Of a stretch of DNA of 64,000 nt, positions 1-10,195 are shown piece after piece. The stretch comes from Vespula vulgaris. Its lineage: Eukaryota; Arthropoda; Insecta; Hymenoptera; Vespidae. The stretch covers positions 1,736,001 through 1,800,000 of the forward strand of contig NC_066590.1 in the NCBI RefSeq assembly GCF_905475345.1, read 5' to 3'. Under the pieces are notes generated by a model. The model was not told where the DNA came from and ran no database searches. It saw only the letters and a program-made list of their open reading frames with translations. Positions within the stretch are counted from its first letter, which is position 1. The number at the start of each line of letters is the position of its first letter. The translations under genes were made by a program, and so were the position numbers.

Positions 1-350
1 TGAAAAAAGAATTTCTTTTTTTTATGTGTGTCTATACGTACGAGAGAAAGAGAGAGAGAGAGATTGAAAAAAAATTGATATTATATATAATATATTATTT
101 CTTTCGATCTGTTAGATTTCAAACAAATGGATTAATCAGAAAATTAGATTTATTTTCTTTAACGATGGATATATCAAGTTGAAGGTTTTTCGTAATTTTG
201 ATATTATTATTGATTATTATTATTATCATTATTATGGTTAATTCTATGGAAAAGAAAATCAATCGAGAGTAAATTTGATATTTAACTACAATATTTATTT
301 ATTTTTTTATTCTTTTTATTAGAAATTCGACGAGATCAACTTTCTAATCG
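1..350. repeat. Diverged tandem duplication A, copy 1
   Basis: This AT-rich segment aligns in order with 362-665. Shared landmarks are the T-run followed by TGTGTGT and GAGAGAAAGAGAG, then TTTAACGATG (159 vs 487), TTGAAG, TTTGATA.. near a TTAACTACAA block, and ATTCGACGAGATC/ATTCGACAGGATC followed by CTTTCT (325 vs 635). Offset shrinks from about 360 to 310 bases through indels. The left end may lie outside the window. No reading frame survives in either copy, so this is an old local duplication rather than a gene pair. Confidence 0.6.
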
Positions 351-361
351 TTTCATTTATT

Positions 362-665
362 TTAAAAGAAATTTTTTCCTTTATGTTACGATGTGTGTGT
401 AAGAGAGAAAGAGAGAATTGTGATATATGATCTCTTTCGTAGATTAAACAAATTGATCTTTAGATAGAAAATTAATTAATTTTAATTTAACGATGTATGT
501 TACAAATTGAAGATATTACAACTTTGATAGTACCATTAATAATTATTATTATATTGTAAATCGTGTAAGGAGAGATCACTTTAGTGTACATTTGATAGGT
601 AGTTAACTACAAGTAATATATTTGTTTATCAGATATTCGACAGGATCGGCTTTCTCAGTTAATTA
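362..665. repeat. Diverged tandem duplication A, copy 2
   Basis: Second copy of the segment at 1-350, in the same orientation and immediately adjacent. Order of landmarks is preserved (GT run, GAGAGAAAGAGAG, AACGATG, TTAACTACAA, ATTCGA, CTTTCT), while sequence between them has diverged and lost bases. Nothing suggests a mobile-element end at either boundary. Confidence 0.6.
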
Positions 666-901
666 GTATTCGACTATTTTTGGTATGCTATACGAACAAA
701 TCAGTTTACTACACTTCGGTGTAAGCCCTCTAAGTGTTCATGGGTTTTAAACGAACCAGTAGAAATGTTTATAGGAGTTGCAGTTAGATGATTTCGCGAA
801 GATTGTAGGAAACCTAAGAGAAAGAAAGAAAGAGAAAGAAAAAGATAGAGAGAGAAAGAGAGAAAGGATAATGAGTTTATACAAGAAAAGAGAAGATTCT
901 T

Positions 902-932
<31 letters not shown>

Positions 933-1151
933 CTTTTCAGACAATTAATTTGTAAAGAATAGGGAGTTCATTTTTTTCGGATCCGAAGAACGATCTTTTT
1001 TAGAAAGATCTTTTTTGTTTCTTCTTTTTTTTCTTCCTTTTTTTCTTCTTCTATTATGTCAATTTCATTACAATTAAATGGTCGAATTCTTATTATATAA
1101 AAAAAGAATCAATTTCGAATTAAATACATATATACATACATACATGCATAC

Positions 1152-1155
<4 letters not shown>
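666..1155. other. Intergenic-like stretch with GA/CT foldback
   Basis: Unique AT-rich DNA with no gene. At 812-866 a GA/GAAA block is followed at 897-944 by a CT/CTTT block, so the strand can fold back on itself; the open frame across it (747-944, minus) is only repeat translated. 1005-1050 is T-rich. Confidence 0.6.

Positions 1156-1227
<72 letters not shown>
1156..1227. repeat. (AT)36 microsatellite
   Basis: 72 bases of uninterrupted AT dinucleotide, preceded by a TACA/TGCA-type run. Apparent Ile-Tyr frames here are repeat. Confidence 0.97.
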
Positions 1228-1231
<4 letters not shown>

Positions 1232-1580
1232 CCCGTCTCTTCAATAAACTCATTAATCTTCCCATTCGTTAATGGACATTGGTCTCGTACCAACATATAT
1301 TCTCGAATAAAAACGAATTTAGGTTCGATATTAGGTTAGATTTCATTCGAGATAAACGAGCCTTTCGAGAGCCACATATGATCGTTGTTCTGTCTCGGTT
1401 CTATCTCCGTTCGAGTGAAAATTAATTTATGTCTCACTCTCTCGAAAGTGTTTTTATTTGAGAAATACAATTTCCTATCGTCGTTATTTTTATCTTATCA
1501 ATTTACCAATCGTCCTGTGTCTCTCTATTTGCACTTAACTTAGAGAGGGAGAGATGGATGGACAGAGCAAGAGCAAGAGC

Positions 1581-1583
<3 letters not shown>

Positions 1584-1620
<37 letters not shown>
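1584..1620. repeat. (GA)n microsatellite
   Basis: About 18 GA units next to GAGCAA repeats; it lies just upstream of the possible exon end at 1673 and could be 5' UTR if that exon is real. Confidence 0.95.
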
Positions 1621-1624
<4 letters not shown>

Positions 1625-1629
1625 GAGAG

Positions 1630-1673
1630 ATGGAAGACGGTTCGGTGTCGACGACATCGATGCTGGCATTTCG
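1630..1673 (+). CDS. Possible first coding exon (15 codons) ending in a splice donor
   Basis: An ATG at 1630 opens a frame MEDGSVSTTSMLAFR that runs without a stop into CG|GTAAGTC, a strong GTAAGT donor at 1674. The ATG has A or G at -3 (GAGATGG). The stretch is CpG-rich (GTCGACGACATCGATG) and not simple repeat, unlike its flanks. No upstream acceptor or downstream partner exon is recognised and the protein is unknown to me. It may equally be chance; a purine-rich (GA)n precedes it where a UTR would be. Confidence 0.15.
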
Positions 1674-1893
1674 GTAAGTCTTCGCTTTAATTTACCCCCT
1701 GAAGGTTTCAGGCTCTCACCACGGGACGCCCCCCTGGTTAGATCCGAAAGCCACCCTCGGGCTAAACTATTCCGTTATTTGACGATGATTCGCCCTTCTC
1801 CATCTTCTTTTCGTCATTTTACATTAACACGCAATACATAGCGAAAAATCATTCGTTGTCTACATATGTAATTTATTTCTTTTTACAGAAAAA

Positions 1894-1932
<39 letters not shown>

Positions 1933-2287
1933 TTCTCTCTCTTCCTCTCTCCATCTTTTTTTTCTCCAAGTATCTATCTGAACGATTAATAAATACACCT
2001 ACGTTATTTTTTGTCAGTACTTTTCTTTTTCGTCGTCGTCTCTTCTTTATGATCATTCCGTTAATTTCTAATCTTTCATAAAACCTATATTTCTCGTATA
2101 TTCATTAAATCTCTTTCTCCTTCCGCGCTCGAAAGTGATTGAAATAAAACGTCTATGGGCTTAAATAGGGTATATCGTAAAAAAGTTATCTCTTCTTGGA
2201 GAAGGGAAAGCATCTATGGTGTTGTATTCCTGTGGTTTCGACAACGGCGACGACCACAACGACGATGACGACGTAGAAGTAGAAGTA
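1674..2287. other. Unique GC-richer segment and CT run
   Basis: 1690-1800 is a GC-richer unique island (TTTACCCCCTGAAGG, CCACGGGACGC) that would be intron if the donor at 1674 is used. 1899-1943 is a CT run. 2100-2287 is unique. No gene seen. Confidence 0.5.
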
Positions 2288-2341
2288 GACGTAGACGTAG
2301 ACGTAGACGTAGACTTGGACGTGGACGTCGACGTAGACGTA
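2288..2341. repeat. GACGTA hexanucleotide array
   Basis: Nine six-base units: four GACGTA, then GACTTG, GACGTG, GACGTC and two GACGTA. The flanks carry related GAAGTA units. A six-base period keeps all frames open, giving Asp-Val on plus and Ser-Thr on minus (minus frame 2161-2508), so the open frames are a by-product. The mid-array variants show that it has been mutating for some time. Confidence 0.9.
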
Positions 2342-2500
2342 GAGAAAATCGATCGAGAACGATTGTTTGGCAGGTTTATGGCTTCGAATAGAATCGAACG
2401 TTTATGATCACGCGTTCGCGTACACGCCGTTAAATTCGTAACTCGTCGTTCGTTACCGTAGAAACTGGAATTTATTGGAATTGATAAACGAGACTCGATT

Positions 2501-2508
<8 letters not shown>

Positions 2509-2586
<78 letters not shown>
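2509..2586. repeat. (CT)n microsatellite, interrupted
   Basis: Two CT runs (2509-2543 and 2549-2586) split by ATTTT. Confidence 0.95.
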
Positions 2587-2588
<2 letters not shown>

Positions 2589-3237
2589 GATAGGAATTAC
2601 GAATATTTATGAAAAACATACTATCCTGTAATTAAAATGTAATAACGCGTTGCTTCGCAAAGTACACCTACACGAATACGTATTATACATATGTAGATGC
2701 ATACGTACGTATATTACGTATTTCAAAGCTTTCTGAAAGCTTTACTCGTAAACGAAACGAGAAAAACGTATGCGTTTATTGCCGGTACGATCGTAAGTCG
2801 ACGATGCGTGAAACATGTTATAAAATTATACTACATGTTTCGTGAAAACGATTTGGTATTTTCGTATAGTGAAATAGATTATCTCGAACGTACGTATATA
2901 TACACATATATGTGTGTGTGTGTGTGTGTCTAATGGTTAATTAGATCAAATATTAGAAAAGAATTCGAACGACTTATTATGCGAGAATTAGAAAGATCGA
3001 TTATATACGTTTCTTGTAAATTACAGAGACGTACACGTTTATGGACTCGATATTAAAGATTTTTTATTTTGTCGAGTTCGTAAGAGATCGTAATATTTTT
3101 TTCTTTTCTGTTTTGACTTATCAACGATGAGTTTCTGTTTTTTCATTTGTCTCCTTTTCCCTTCCTTTCTCTCTTTTTACTTTATTTCGTCTTGCACGAG
3201 AAAAGATCAAGGGGTAGACCGTTATCCCCGTGAAAAG
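2587..3237. other. Unique AT-rich stretch with ACGTA runs and a short (GT)n
   Basis: Contains ACGTACGT-type short palindromic runs around 2690-2715, a (GT) run at 2911-2929 and no supportable gene. The 78-codon frame at 2697-2933 has no recognisable domain and ends inside the GT run. Confidence 0.5.
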
Positions 3238-3450
3238 CGAGGAAAAGCAAAAAACGGAGAGAGAGAAAAAGAGAGAGAGAGGAAGAGAGAGAGAGAGATG
3301 AAGATAGTAAAGAAAAATAAGGGAAAAAAAATAAAAAGGAGAAAGGAAATATAAAAAATAAGAAAAAAGAAAGAGAGAATAGAAAAAAAATACGAGAATA
3401 AAAAAATATACGAAAAAAAAAAAGGGAGAGAGAGAAACGACAAAGTCTCG
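3238..3450. repeat. Purine-rich (A/G) tract
   Basis: About 210 bases almost free of pyrimidines on the plus strand, mixing GAGA, GAAA and A-runs. It explains all overlapping Phe/Ser/Leu-rich minus-strand frames. Such tracts can form triplex DNA. Confidence 0.85.
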
Positions 3451-3589
3451 TATCTCGGAACTCCCATCGGAAGTGAGAGTATAACGAAAAAAATCTTCCA
3501 ATCACCATTCTACTCTTCTCGCCTTATTTTCAAGCGTTCTCTTCTCTGTGCGTGGAAGAGAGAAAGAAAAAGGGAGTCACAGATAGACA

Positions 3590-3774
3590 GACAGAGAAAT
3601 AAAGAGAGAGAAAGAGAGAGAGAAAGAGAGAAAGAGAGAGAGAATGATGTGGCTGCACCCCGTAAGAACCCTCCCCTTAACAGAAGCAGCTCGTTTTCAC
3701 GATTCATCCGTTCTTTCGCCTTTTTTACTTGGCTCCTTTCATCGTTCGCTGCCAGGCAGTTCTTTCTCTCTCTT

Positions 3775-3825
<51 letters not shown>

Positions 3826-3930
3826 CTCTTTATTTCTTTTTCTCTTTCTCTGTCAACCATCGAGATATCGCGTGTTTGTCGCGTCGATCGAACATCTGCA
3901 CCTATCGTCGACGACATCTTTATCTCTCTC

Positions 3931-3961
<31 letters not shown>

Positions 3962-4151
3962 TTCTTTCCCTCTCTTTCCTTCTATCTTTCTCTCTTATTC
4001 GCATGGCACAGCATGTTCGTTAAATCGAGACACATTGTATCGATAAGTCGAAGGGAGATACCGTCGAGTCCGTTAGGCGTGATAACATCTCTTTCCTCTC
4101 CTTCTTCTAAGGGGAAACATTTTTCTCACTCTCTCTTTCTATCTCTCTCTA

Positions 4152-4194
<43 letters not shown>

Positions 4195-4210
4195 ATCTTT
4201 CTCCTTTCTT
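3590..4210. repeat. GA block followed by long polypyrimidine region
   Basis: GA runs at 3600-3642 precede CT-dominated DNA at 3765-3850, 3920-3998 and 4125-4205, with unique insets at 3645-3760, 3850-3920 and 4000-4120. Long Ser/Leu/Phe frames in this interval are repeat-encoded. Confidence 0.85.
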
Positions 4211-5031
4211 CCATATCTTCTTTTCGAGCCGTCGGACCCATTAAACTCTATCATCCTTTTGACACGAGCTTCGGTTCGATGCATGTTATTCCTTCTGCTG
4301 CCTCGCCCGTTCGATCAACCCTCCTCCCTTCACTATTCTACACCTCCTTGACCATTTCTCCCCCATCCATTCGTTAGAACGATTTTCTCTGTCAGGACAC
4401 CTTTACATATTTCGTATAATTCTCTCGATAAGGATTACGTTTAATCGCTGTAAGATTGTACGTAACTCTGAAGTTACATATGTTCAAAGTTTGATTATAC
4501 TTTATCGCTGGGGGAAAGTTTAATCGTCACTTTTGGCGGAAAATTTTTCATTGGCGAGTTCTTTCTTTCTTTCTTTCCTTCTTCCTTTCTTTTCTTTTTT
4601 TTTTTTTTTTTTTTTTTTATAAACACCGATAAAGGTACTCATCGATATATATATATATGTATAGTATAATTTAATTAATAAATACATATATAGTATAATT
4701 TTTACTAGTACGAATTATATGATACGAATATCAATTATGGTACGATACCATAATTTATATGATTAAATGCGAAAAAAAGGAAAGAAAAGAGAGAAAGAAA
4801 GAAAGAAGTATAAATCGTGTGCTCTACGAAAATTAAAACGTTTAATTGCGCGATCGCGGTGATGATCTTTTTATCTATCCATCTCTTTCTCTACTTTCGA
4901 TAGATTTCTATCTCTCGGTCTTTCGTGATTGGTTGTGCGCAGGCTCGCGGCCAGTAGGAGAAAGATTTATGGTTGAAACAGGATGTACGCGTTAGCATAA
5001 TGATTCAACTCTCTAACTAGCGCGAACCTAC
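4211..5031. other. Unique sequence, no gene seen
   Basis: Includes a T-run at 4592-4618 and GAAA/AGAA short runs near 4780-4805. 4925-5030 is GC-richer (TGTGCGCAGGCTCGCGGCC) and repeat-free, so it is a modest candidate for a conserved island. Confidence 0.4.
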
Positions 5032-5083
5032 GGGCGTACGCCCATATGCACGCACACATACGCACACACACACACACACACAC
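5032..5083. repeat. 12-bp palindrome plus (CA)11
   Basis: GGGCGTACGCCC at 5032-5043 is a perfect palindrome; 5062-5083 is a CA dinucleotide run. Confidence 0.8.
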
Positions 5084-5155
5084 CGCGTGTATTTAGGGTA
5101 CATGAGCCAATGCATATTTATATACATATTTCGGAGGTACACGCTGCGATAGACG

Positions 5156-5169
5156 TTATTACGTAATAA
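5156..5169. promoter_or_regulatory. 14-bp palindrome containing a D-box (PAR-bZIP) motif
   Basis: TTATTACGTAATAA is a perfect palindrome whose centre, ATTACGTAAT, fits the RTTAYGTAAY consensus bound by PAR-domain bZIP factors (Vrille/Pdp1 class in insects). Motif match only; no gene is adjacent. Confidence 0.2.
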
Positions 5170-6058
5170 TCCTGTTAAATGTAACGTTAAATACTATTAG
5201 CGGGGAACGGTAGTGCAATGGCTGTAACTATATCTATGTATGTGTGTACCTCGTTTCTTGTTCGATGAGAATCGTTCGCACGTCCAAATCCATTCTAAAC
5301 GATGAGCGTCGGCCTATCAGATTAAACGTTTATTTTATAACCTACGGATTTATCATTTGTCCCTTCTCGTTACCTGCGCGTTTTGTTATTTTCTCTTTTT
5401 TTTTTTGTTGCCTCTGTTTTTTTTGTTGATTTTTTTTCTCCGTCCTCTTCTCTTTCGCTTTTTTTCGTTTCTATCAATTTTAACGGAAGAGAAGAAAAAT
5501 TTTCAAAAATTGTATCAATTTTCATATATATATATATTTTTTTCTTTTTCTTTTCTTTTGTAATTATTTATACCTAAACAATGATTATTATGAATGATAA
5601 GGGCGCAAGAAATATAGATCGTAATTTAAAGAGATTTTTTTTGTCAGATCAACGATTGACTTTTGTAAGATTAAAAAAAAAAAGATAAAAAGAAGAAGGT
5701 AGAAACGATTTATAGATTTCTAAAAAATATATATATATATATTAAAATGAATAACAGTCGTATAAAATAATCATATGAAAAAAAATATATTGGCACGAAT
5801 AATAATAATAATAATAGTAATAATAATAATCGTTTGAAATAATCAGAAAATTTTAACGATTGAGTTAAGATCATATATAATTCATCTCAAGGAGGAAGAT
5901 CGACTCGACGCGACGGCAAACACGTTAATCGATCTTGATTCGAACGAGACACTTTGAACGGTGTGATATTCTGTATCGAGTGAGTGAAAGTGTGAGTGAA
6001 TGTATATTTGTGTGCGTGCGTGTGCGTGTGTGTCGTGCGTATCTGTGTAAGAGACAGA
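5170..6058. other. AT/T-rich stretch with short TAA repeats
   Basis: Holds T-rich runs (5393-5470), small TA runs (5525, 5733) and (AAT)n at 5800-5832. 5881-6000 is a unique CpG-containing island (GGAGGAAGATCGACTCGACGCG) just before the GA block. No gene seen. Confidence 0.4.
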
Positions 6059-6154
6059 CAGAGAGAATGAAAGAGAGAGAGAGAGAGAGAGAGAGAGAAA
6101 GTGTGAAAGAGAGAGAGAGAGAGAGTGTGTGAAAGAGAGAGAGAGAGAGAGAGA
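6059..6154. repeat. (GA)n block with GTGT interruptions
   Basis: Three GA runs separated by GTGTGAAA, giving a higher-order repeat in which (GA)n-GTGTGAAA recurs at 6090s and 6125s. Confidence 0.9.
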
Positions 6155-6645
6155 AGATCGTACGACTTCGCGTGTAATTGCTAACGTGACAATCAAGTGC
6201 AACGTACGCGCGTAACGGCGTGTAACGACGTGCATTGTGAATTATCGCTCGTCGAACCATTAGACGCATATATGCGACTATCATTTCACTAGTTCAATTT
6301 GCTCTGCGACTTTCGTGACGTCTCTTCTGCTCTCTTTCTGTCTTTGTTTCTTCCTCTTTCTCTTTCTGTTTGTCCGTTTCTTTCTTTCTTTCTTTCTCTT
6401 TATCTCTTTTTCTCTTTCATTTTGTTATTAATGTTATTTAATTTTTATTTTTTGTTTATTTATTTTTTCATTCGTAGCGTATCACCGTTGACATTTCGTC
6501 CCAACCAATCCGTTGTTTCAGATTTTACATAGACTGTTCGGACGATTCCGAACGATAAGATCGTCGATCTAGCGTTAAACGTTTCGTCGCCGAACAAATG
6601 TGACGCGTGTGACTAATTTTGACGAGCATGGGACGTGATCATTAG

Positions 6646-6650
<5 letters not shown>
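6155..6650. other. Unique flank and T-rich run, no gene
   Basis: 6160-6300 is unique and CpG-rich (GTAACGGCGTGTAACGACGTGC has a near-tandem GTAACG.CGTG). 6320-6470 is T/CT-rich. 6480-6650 is unique with frequent CGA/TCG. Confidence 0.4.
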
Positions 6651-6688
<38 letters not shown>

Positions 6689-6690
6689 AG
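6651..6690. repeat. (AG)n microsatellite
   Basis: About 16 AG units followed by GGGAGGGAGG. Confidence 0.95.
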
Positions 6691-7382
6691 GTAGAGCGAG
6701 AATATCTTTGATACATCGTTAAATCTAGCGAACGAAATAATGTCACGTTCTTTGGATTTGTTTCCCTCGAAAGAAAATCAGGGTCTTACTATTTGGATGG
6801 TCAATCTGCTAAAAGAAAAAAAAAAAAGAATTTTATTTAGTAGATTCACAAGATCGTGAGCGAACGTTAGGGCACTTAGAAAATTTGATAGCTATGCACG
6901 TAGATGGAATATTTCTGGAATATGAAAACCGATCGATCATCGCTCGTAAAAGCTCGATCATTATCGTTTAAGCTTATGTTTCATAAATATTTAAGAAATT
7001 CGTATATAAAACAGAGAAAGGGAAAAAAGAAAAGAAAATAGAAAAAGAATATTTCTAATAATTAATATATATATATATAATATATATAATAAGATTTTTT
7101 TCAATTCTACATTTTTATTTCTATATAATAAGATAGAGATTGACGATAACGTTGTCGTTGCCCTTTAAACAGGTTCATCGACGATTCATTGCAATATTAC
7201 TTTTTTCTTACTCCCTAGAAAAGAGAAAAGTAGAAAAATGAGGAACAAAAAGAAGAAAAAAAACAAAGAAAATGTATCGAAGAAGAAGCAGAAGAAAAAC
7301 TCGAAAGATTTGATATTGACGATGGAAACGATCTTGAGAAAGTCTACGAAGGATTCCAATGTTAATTACATACGTATTCTTC

Positions 7383-7415
<33 letters not shown>

Positions 7416-7633
7416 CCTCTGCCGTTTTTTTCCGTCTTTTTCTTTCTCTGTCTCTCCTTCCAATAGAGAAAGTAATCTTCGCGCTTTAACGCCGAGAGGA
7501 GCGTGCAAATTCATCCGTCAACGGTAGACGATCATAACCGACGACGTTAAACGACGTAGGACGTCGGTTCGATGTAAAATCTTCTCGTGGAAGGAAAACG
7601 AGTGAGGAACGACACGACGAGAAGGATGAGACG
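6691..7633. other. Unique stretch with a 21-bp near-tandem repeat and CT run
   Basis: 6934-6974 holds two adjacent related units, CGATCATCGCTCGTAAAAGC and CGATCATTATCGTTTAAGC. 7065-7090 is TA-rich, 7389-7416 is CT. 7490-7620 is CpG-dense unique sequence with GACGACGTTAAACGACG. No gene seen. Confidence 0.45.
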
Positions 7634-7660
7634 TGGGGTGGGATTGGGGAGGGGGTTGGG
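7634..7660 (+). other. Canonical G-quadruplex motif
   Basis: Five G-tracts (GGGG, GGG, GGGG, GGGGG, GGG) with loops of 1, 3, 1 and 2 bases fit the G3+N1-7 rule very well on the plus strand. It sits in a repeat-poor, CpG-rich island (7490-7830), not in a simple repeat. Confidence 0.8.
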
Positions 7661-7866
7661 AATGGAGAAAAGAGGGATACGAGGTGGAAGGTCCTTCTTC
7701 TCTGAAGTTATACTACCGTACGAAAGGACGCGTCCGTCGAGTCACGTCGAAATTATGCGGCACGACCGTTTGGACAATTTTCCAGCCGTTTAAACCGCAA
7801 TATCTTCCGCGTTGACTTCGTATACGATGCTAAGAGAGATGAGAATAGGGTGCTGTAGGGTCTAAG

Positions 7867-7871
<5 letters not shown>
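7661..7871. other. CpG-rich unique island
   Basis: Repeat-free sequence downstream of the G-quadruplex motif, with GACGCGTCCGTCGAGTCACG. Frames across it (7587-7793, 7633-7815) share no known domain. Candidate regulatory DNA only. Confidence 0.3.

Positions 7872-7908
<37 letters not shown>
7872..7908. repeat. (GA)n microsatellite
   Basis: 18 GA units. Confidence 0.95.
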
Positions 7909-7910
<2 letters not shown>

Positions 7911-7989
7911 AAAGAGAAAGGGACTTTAATTTCTCACGCTATATCTATGTATGTATATTTATCTCTCTACCTCTTTCTATCTCTCTTTC

Positions 7990-8185
7990 TCTATCTTTGT
8001 CGCGTAGTGATAGCACAGCTTCCGTCGAGCATTACGCGTACGTGGCACGCGTCATCGAGCGTACTCTCTTCGTCGGTGGTGCTGCTTCGTCGAGTGGATT
8101 CGAAAATTATGCAAATCCGAGGAAGACGATGAAGACGACCCTGGCAGACGTCGGATCGAGAAATATTCATCCTGGAAATTTTCAC
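7990..8185. other. CpG-dense unique island between repeats
   Basis: About 195 bases free of simple repeats with high CpG (TTACGCGTACGTGGCACGCG) and codon-like stretches on both strands. The plus frame through it runs into CT repeat; the minus frame 7991-8185 has no known domain. It could be a conserved non-coding element or an unrecognised exon. Confidence 0.25.
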
Positions 8186-8189
8186 CCAC

Positions 8190-8227
8190 GTTATCTATCT
8201 TTCTCTCTTTCTCTCTCTATCTCTCTA

Positions 8228-8264
<37 letters not shown>

Positions 8265-8400
8265 TTGTGTCTCACTTTCTTTCTTTTTATTTGTCTCTTT
8301 TCGTCTTTCTCTCTTCTCTTTCTCTGCGTCTCTCTCTTTTCTCTTTTTCTTTCTGTCCCTCTCTCTCTCTCTCTCTCTCTCTCTTTTTGTACGTCCAACT
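8190..8400. repeat. CT-rich microsatellite cluster
   Basis: CT/CTTT runs at 8198-8272, 8290-8350 and 8357-8387. Confidence 0.9.
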
Positions 8401-9277
8401 TTCGTTCGTGACTTTTAAAAATTTTTCGACTTTTAACCACACGTATAAAGGCACTCGCCGAATTATTTTTAAACGCAATTTCGTCGGACAAATTTTGGAT
8501 TAATCTTACCCGACAGTTTTTCATTAGAATTTTATCGCGAAAAAGTTTTTATGAGAGTGCGTAACCAACCGAGATTGTCGTCTAGGATACGAGATATCGA
8601 CGAGCGAATAAGAGATATACTTAATTTATGCAATATATAATCGCCATATGGCATTTCGTTTAGAGAGACACACACATACATACATACATATATATTCATA
8701 TTTTTGATTTTATATATTCGTTTATGGATTTATATACGTACGTAATCACGTATGTATAATATGTAATATCGATCGATCGATTTTCTTTTCGTTTTCGATG
8801 AATTGTCATTTATCGTACTATTTTCCTTATACGTGTAAGTATCCATGTCATTTTCACAGAATTTTCTATTTTTATAAATCGTCGTCCGGGCAAAAGACAA
8901 ATTTGGATGGTAGAGCACTTAAGGTAATTAGGTAAACGGGCGATATGTCGGTCGATTCACGACGTGTTTCGTTTGTAATCGATAGCGTTAACGTTATTCG
9001 AGCTCGCCTGGCACACCTTCCAGTTAGTTTTCCGAACGAATTCTACTCAAAATCAAGTGCGATTATCGATCAAGAGGAATGAATATCCGCGGATCATATA
9101 TACGTATATATATATATATATATATATTCGACGTTTAATAGATAAAATAATAGATTTCAAAGCTCAAAGAGATGAAGATGAAACAAATCCATATATCCTA
9201 TCGTAATAAATATTATAATTATATGAAATAAAATAATACAAAAATGTTTAAAAGAATATATAATTGAATACACGCAT

Positions 9278-9278
<1 letters not shown>
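8401..9278. other. Unique AT-rich stretch with TACA and TA runs
   Basis: 8670-8690 TACA repeats, 9105-9126 (TA)11. 8930-9070 is unique and CpG-rich (GGGCGATATGTCGGTCG). No gene seen. Confidence 0.4.

Positions 9279-9331
<53 letters not shown>
9279..9331. repeat. (AAT)n trinucleotide microsatellite
   Basis: About 17 AAT units; read on the minus strand it gives the poly-Ile/Leu frames. Confidence 0.97.
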
Positions 9332-9336
<5 letters not shown>

Positions 9337-9353
9337 TGGAATAAGAGAAAAAA

Positions 9354-9384
<31 letters not shown>

Positions 9385-9711
9385 AAGAGAAATAGAGGAG
9401 GACAGAAAAAGAGAGAGAAAGAGGAGAGAGATAAATAGCGATGATTGAAATTCAAATCGAAAATACCGAATATAATTCCCAGCTCACGTGTTTCGAATTT
9501 CTTATTATCGATCGATTGTTGGGCTAAACTAAACCATTTATTAAAACAAGAACTGTTCGATCGCGACAACGAAGCGCATCGGATGAATGGACATTATGGA
9601 TCGGGGCCAGGCACATAATTTAGCCGCGCCCGAAGAAGAGAGGCGTTGTCTCTATGTCATACGTGTGTTCTTTGTGTGTGCGAAGCTCTCAACTCTCTCT
9701 CTCTTTCTCTC
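9332..9711. other. GA runs and a short unique island
   Basis: 9345-9430 is GA-rich. 9560-9690 is unique and GC-richer (GGGGCCAGGCACATAATTTAGCCGCG). Confidence 0.4.

Positions 9712-9758
<47 letters not shown>
9712..9758. repeat. (CTAT)n tetranucleotide microsatellite
   Basis: About 11 CTAT units embedded in CT repeat. Confidence 0.97.
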
Positions 9759-9929
9759 CTCTCTCGCTTACTCACTCTCGCTATCATACACGCACCCTCG
9801 CTCATTCGAGCGCGATTCGTCAAGCGAAGTGGCGGTGGTTTGGTCGACAGAGAGACGAGTGAGAGATAGAGACAGAGACAGAGATAGAATGAAAGAGAGA
9901 GAGAGAGAGAGAGAGGAGAGAGGGCTAGT

Positions 9930-10118
9930 TAGAGCCGTATTCATTACAAATTACAGACCACGAACCGGTTTTATGACACCGCAGGAACGCAGAATCGGGC
10001 ACGTACGTGGCCATAGCCTCGGTTTTGCGGGACTCTATGAAGCTCCCCTTTTAATCCGCCACAAATGTTCATTTTCCAGCCAATTATCGCTAATTTTCGT
10101 TAGAACACCGCTGGGTAC
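9930..10118. other. Unique island, candidate conserved element
   Basis: 190 repeat-free bases sandwiched between GA arrays. They contain homeodomain-type cores (CAATTATCGCTAATTTTCG, TTTTAATCCGCC with TAATCC) and TTTTATGAC. The plus strand is open for about 65 codons (..NYRPRTGFMTPQERRIGH..), with no domain I recognise. The contrast with flanking repeat suggests constraint; enhancer is the more likely reading, exon possible. Confidence 0.3.
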
Positions 10119-10142
10119 AGGGAGAGAGACAGAGACAGAGAC

Positions 10143-10186
<44 letters not shown>

Positions 10187-10195
10187 AGAGAGTAA
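10119..10195. repeat. (GACAGA)n then (GA)n
   Basis: Five GACAGA hexamers at about 10124-10151 decay into a pure GA run to 10180. Confidence 0.92.

Noticed and set aside
1322..1345. AGGTTCGATATTAGGTTAG as possible insect telomere repeat (TTAGG)n
   Set aside because: Only isolated TTAGG words; no tandem array anywhere in the window.
3644..4351. Open frame of 235 codons, Ser/Leu/Phe-rich
   Set aside because: Almost wholly CT/CTTT repeat translated as SLSLSL/FSLF; overlapping frames in other phases are equally open.
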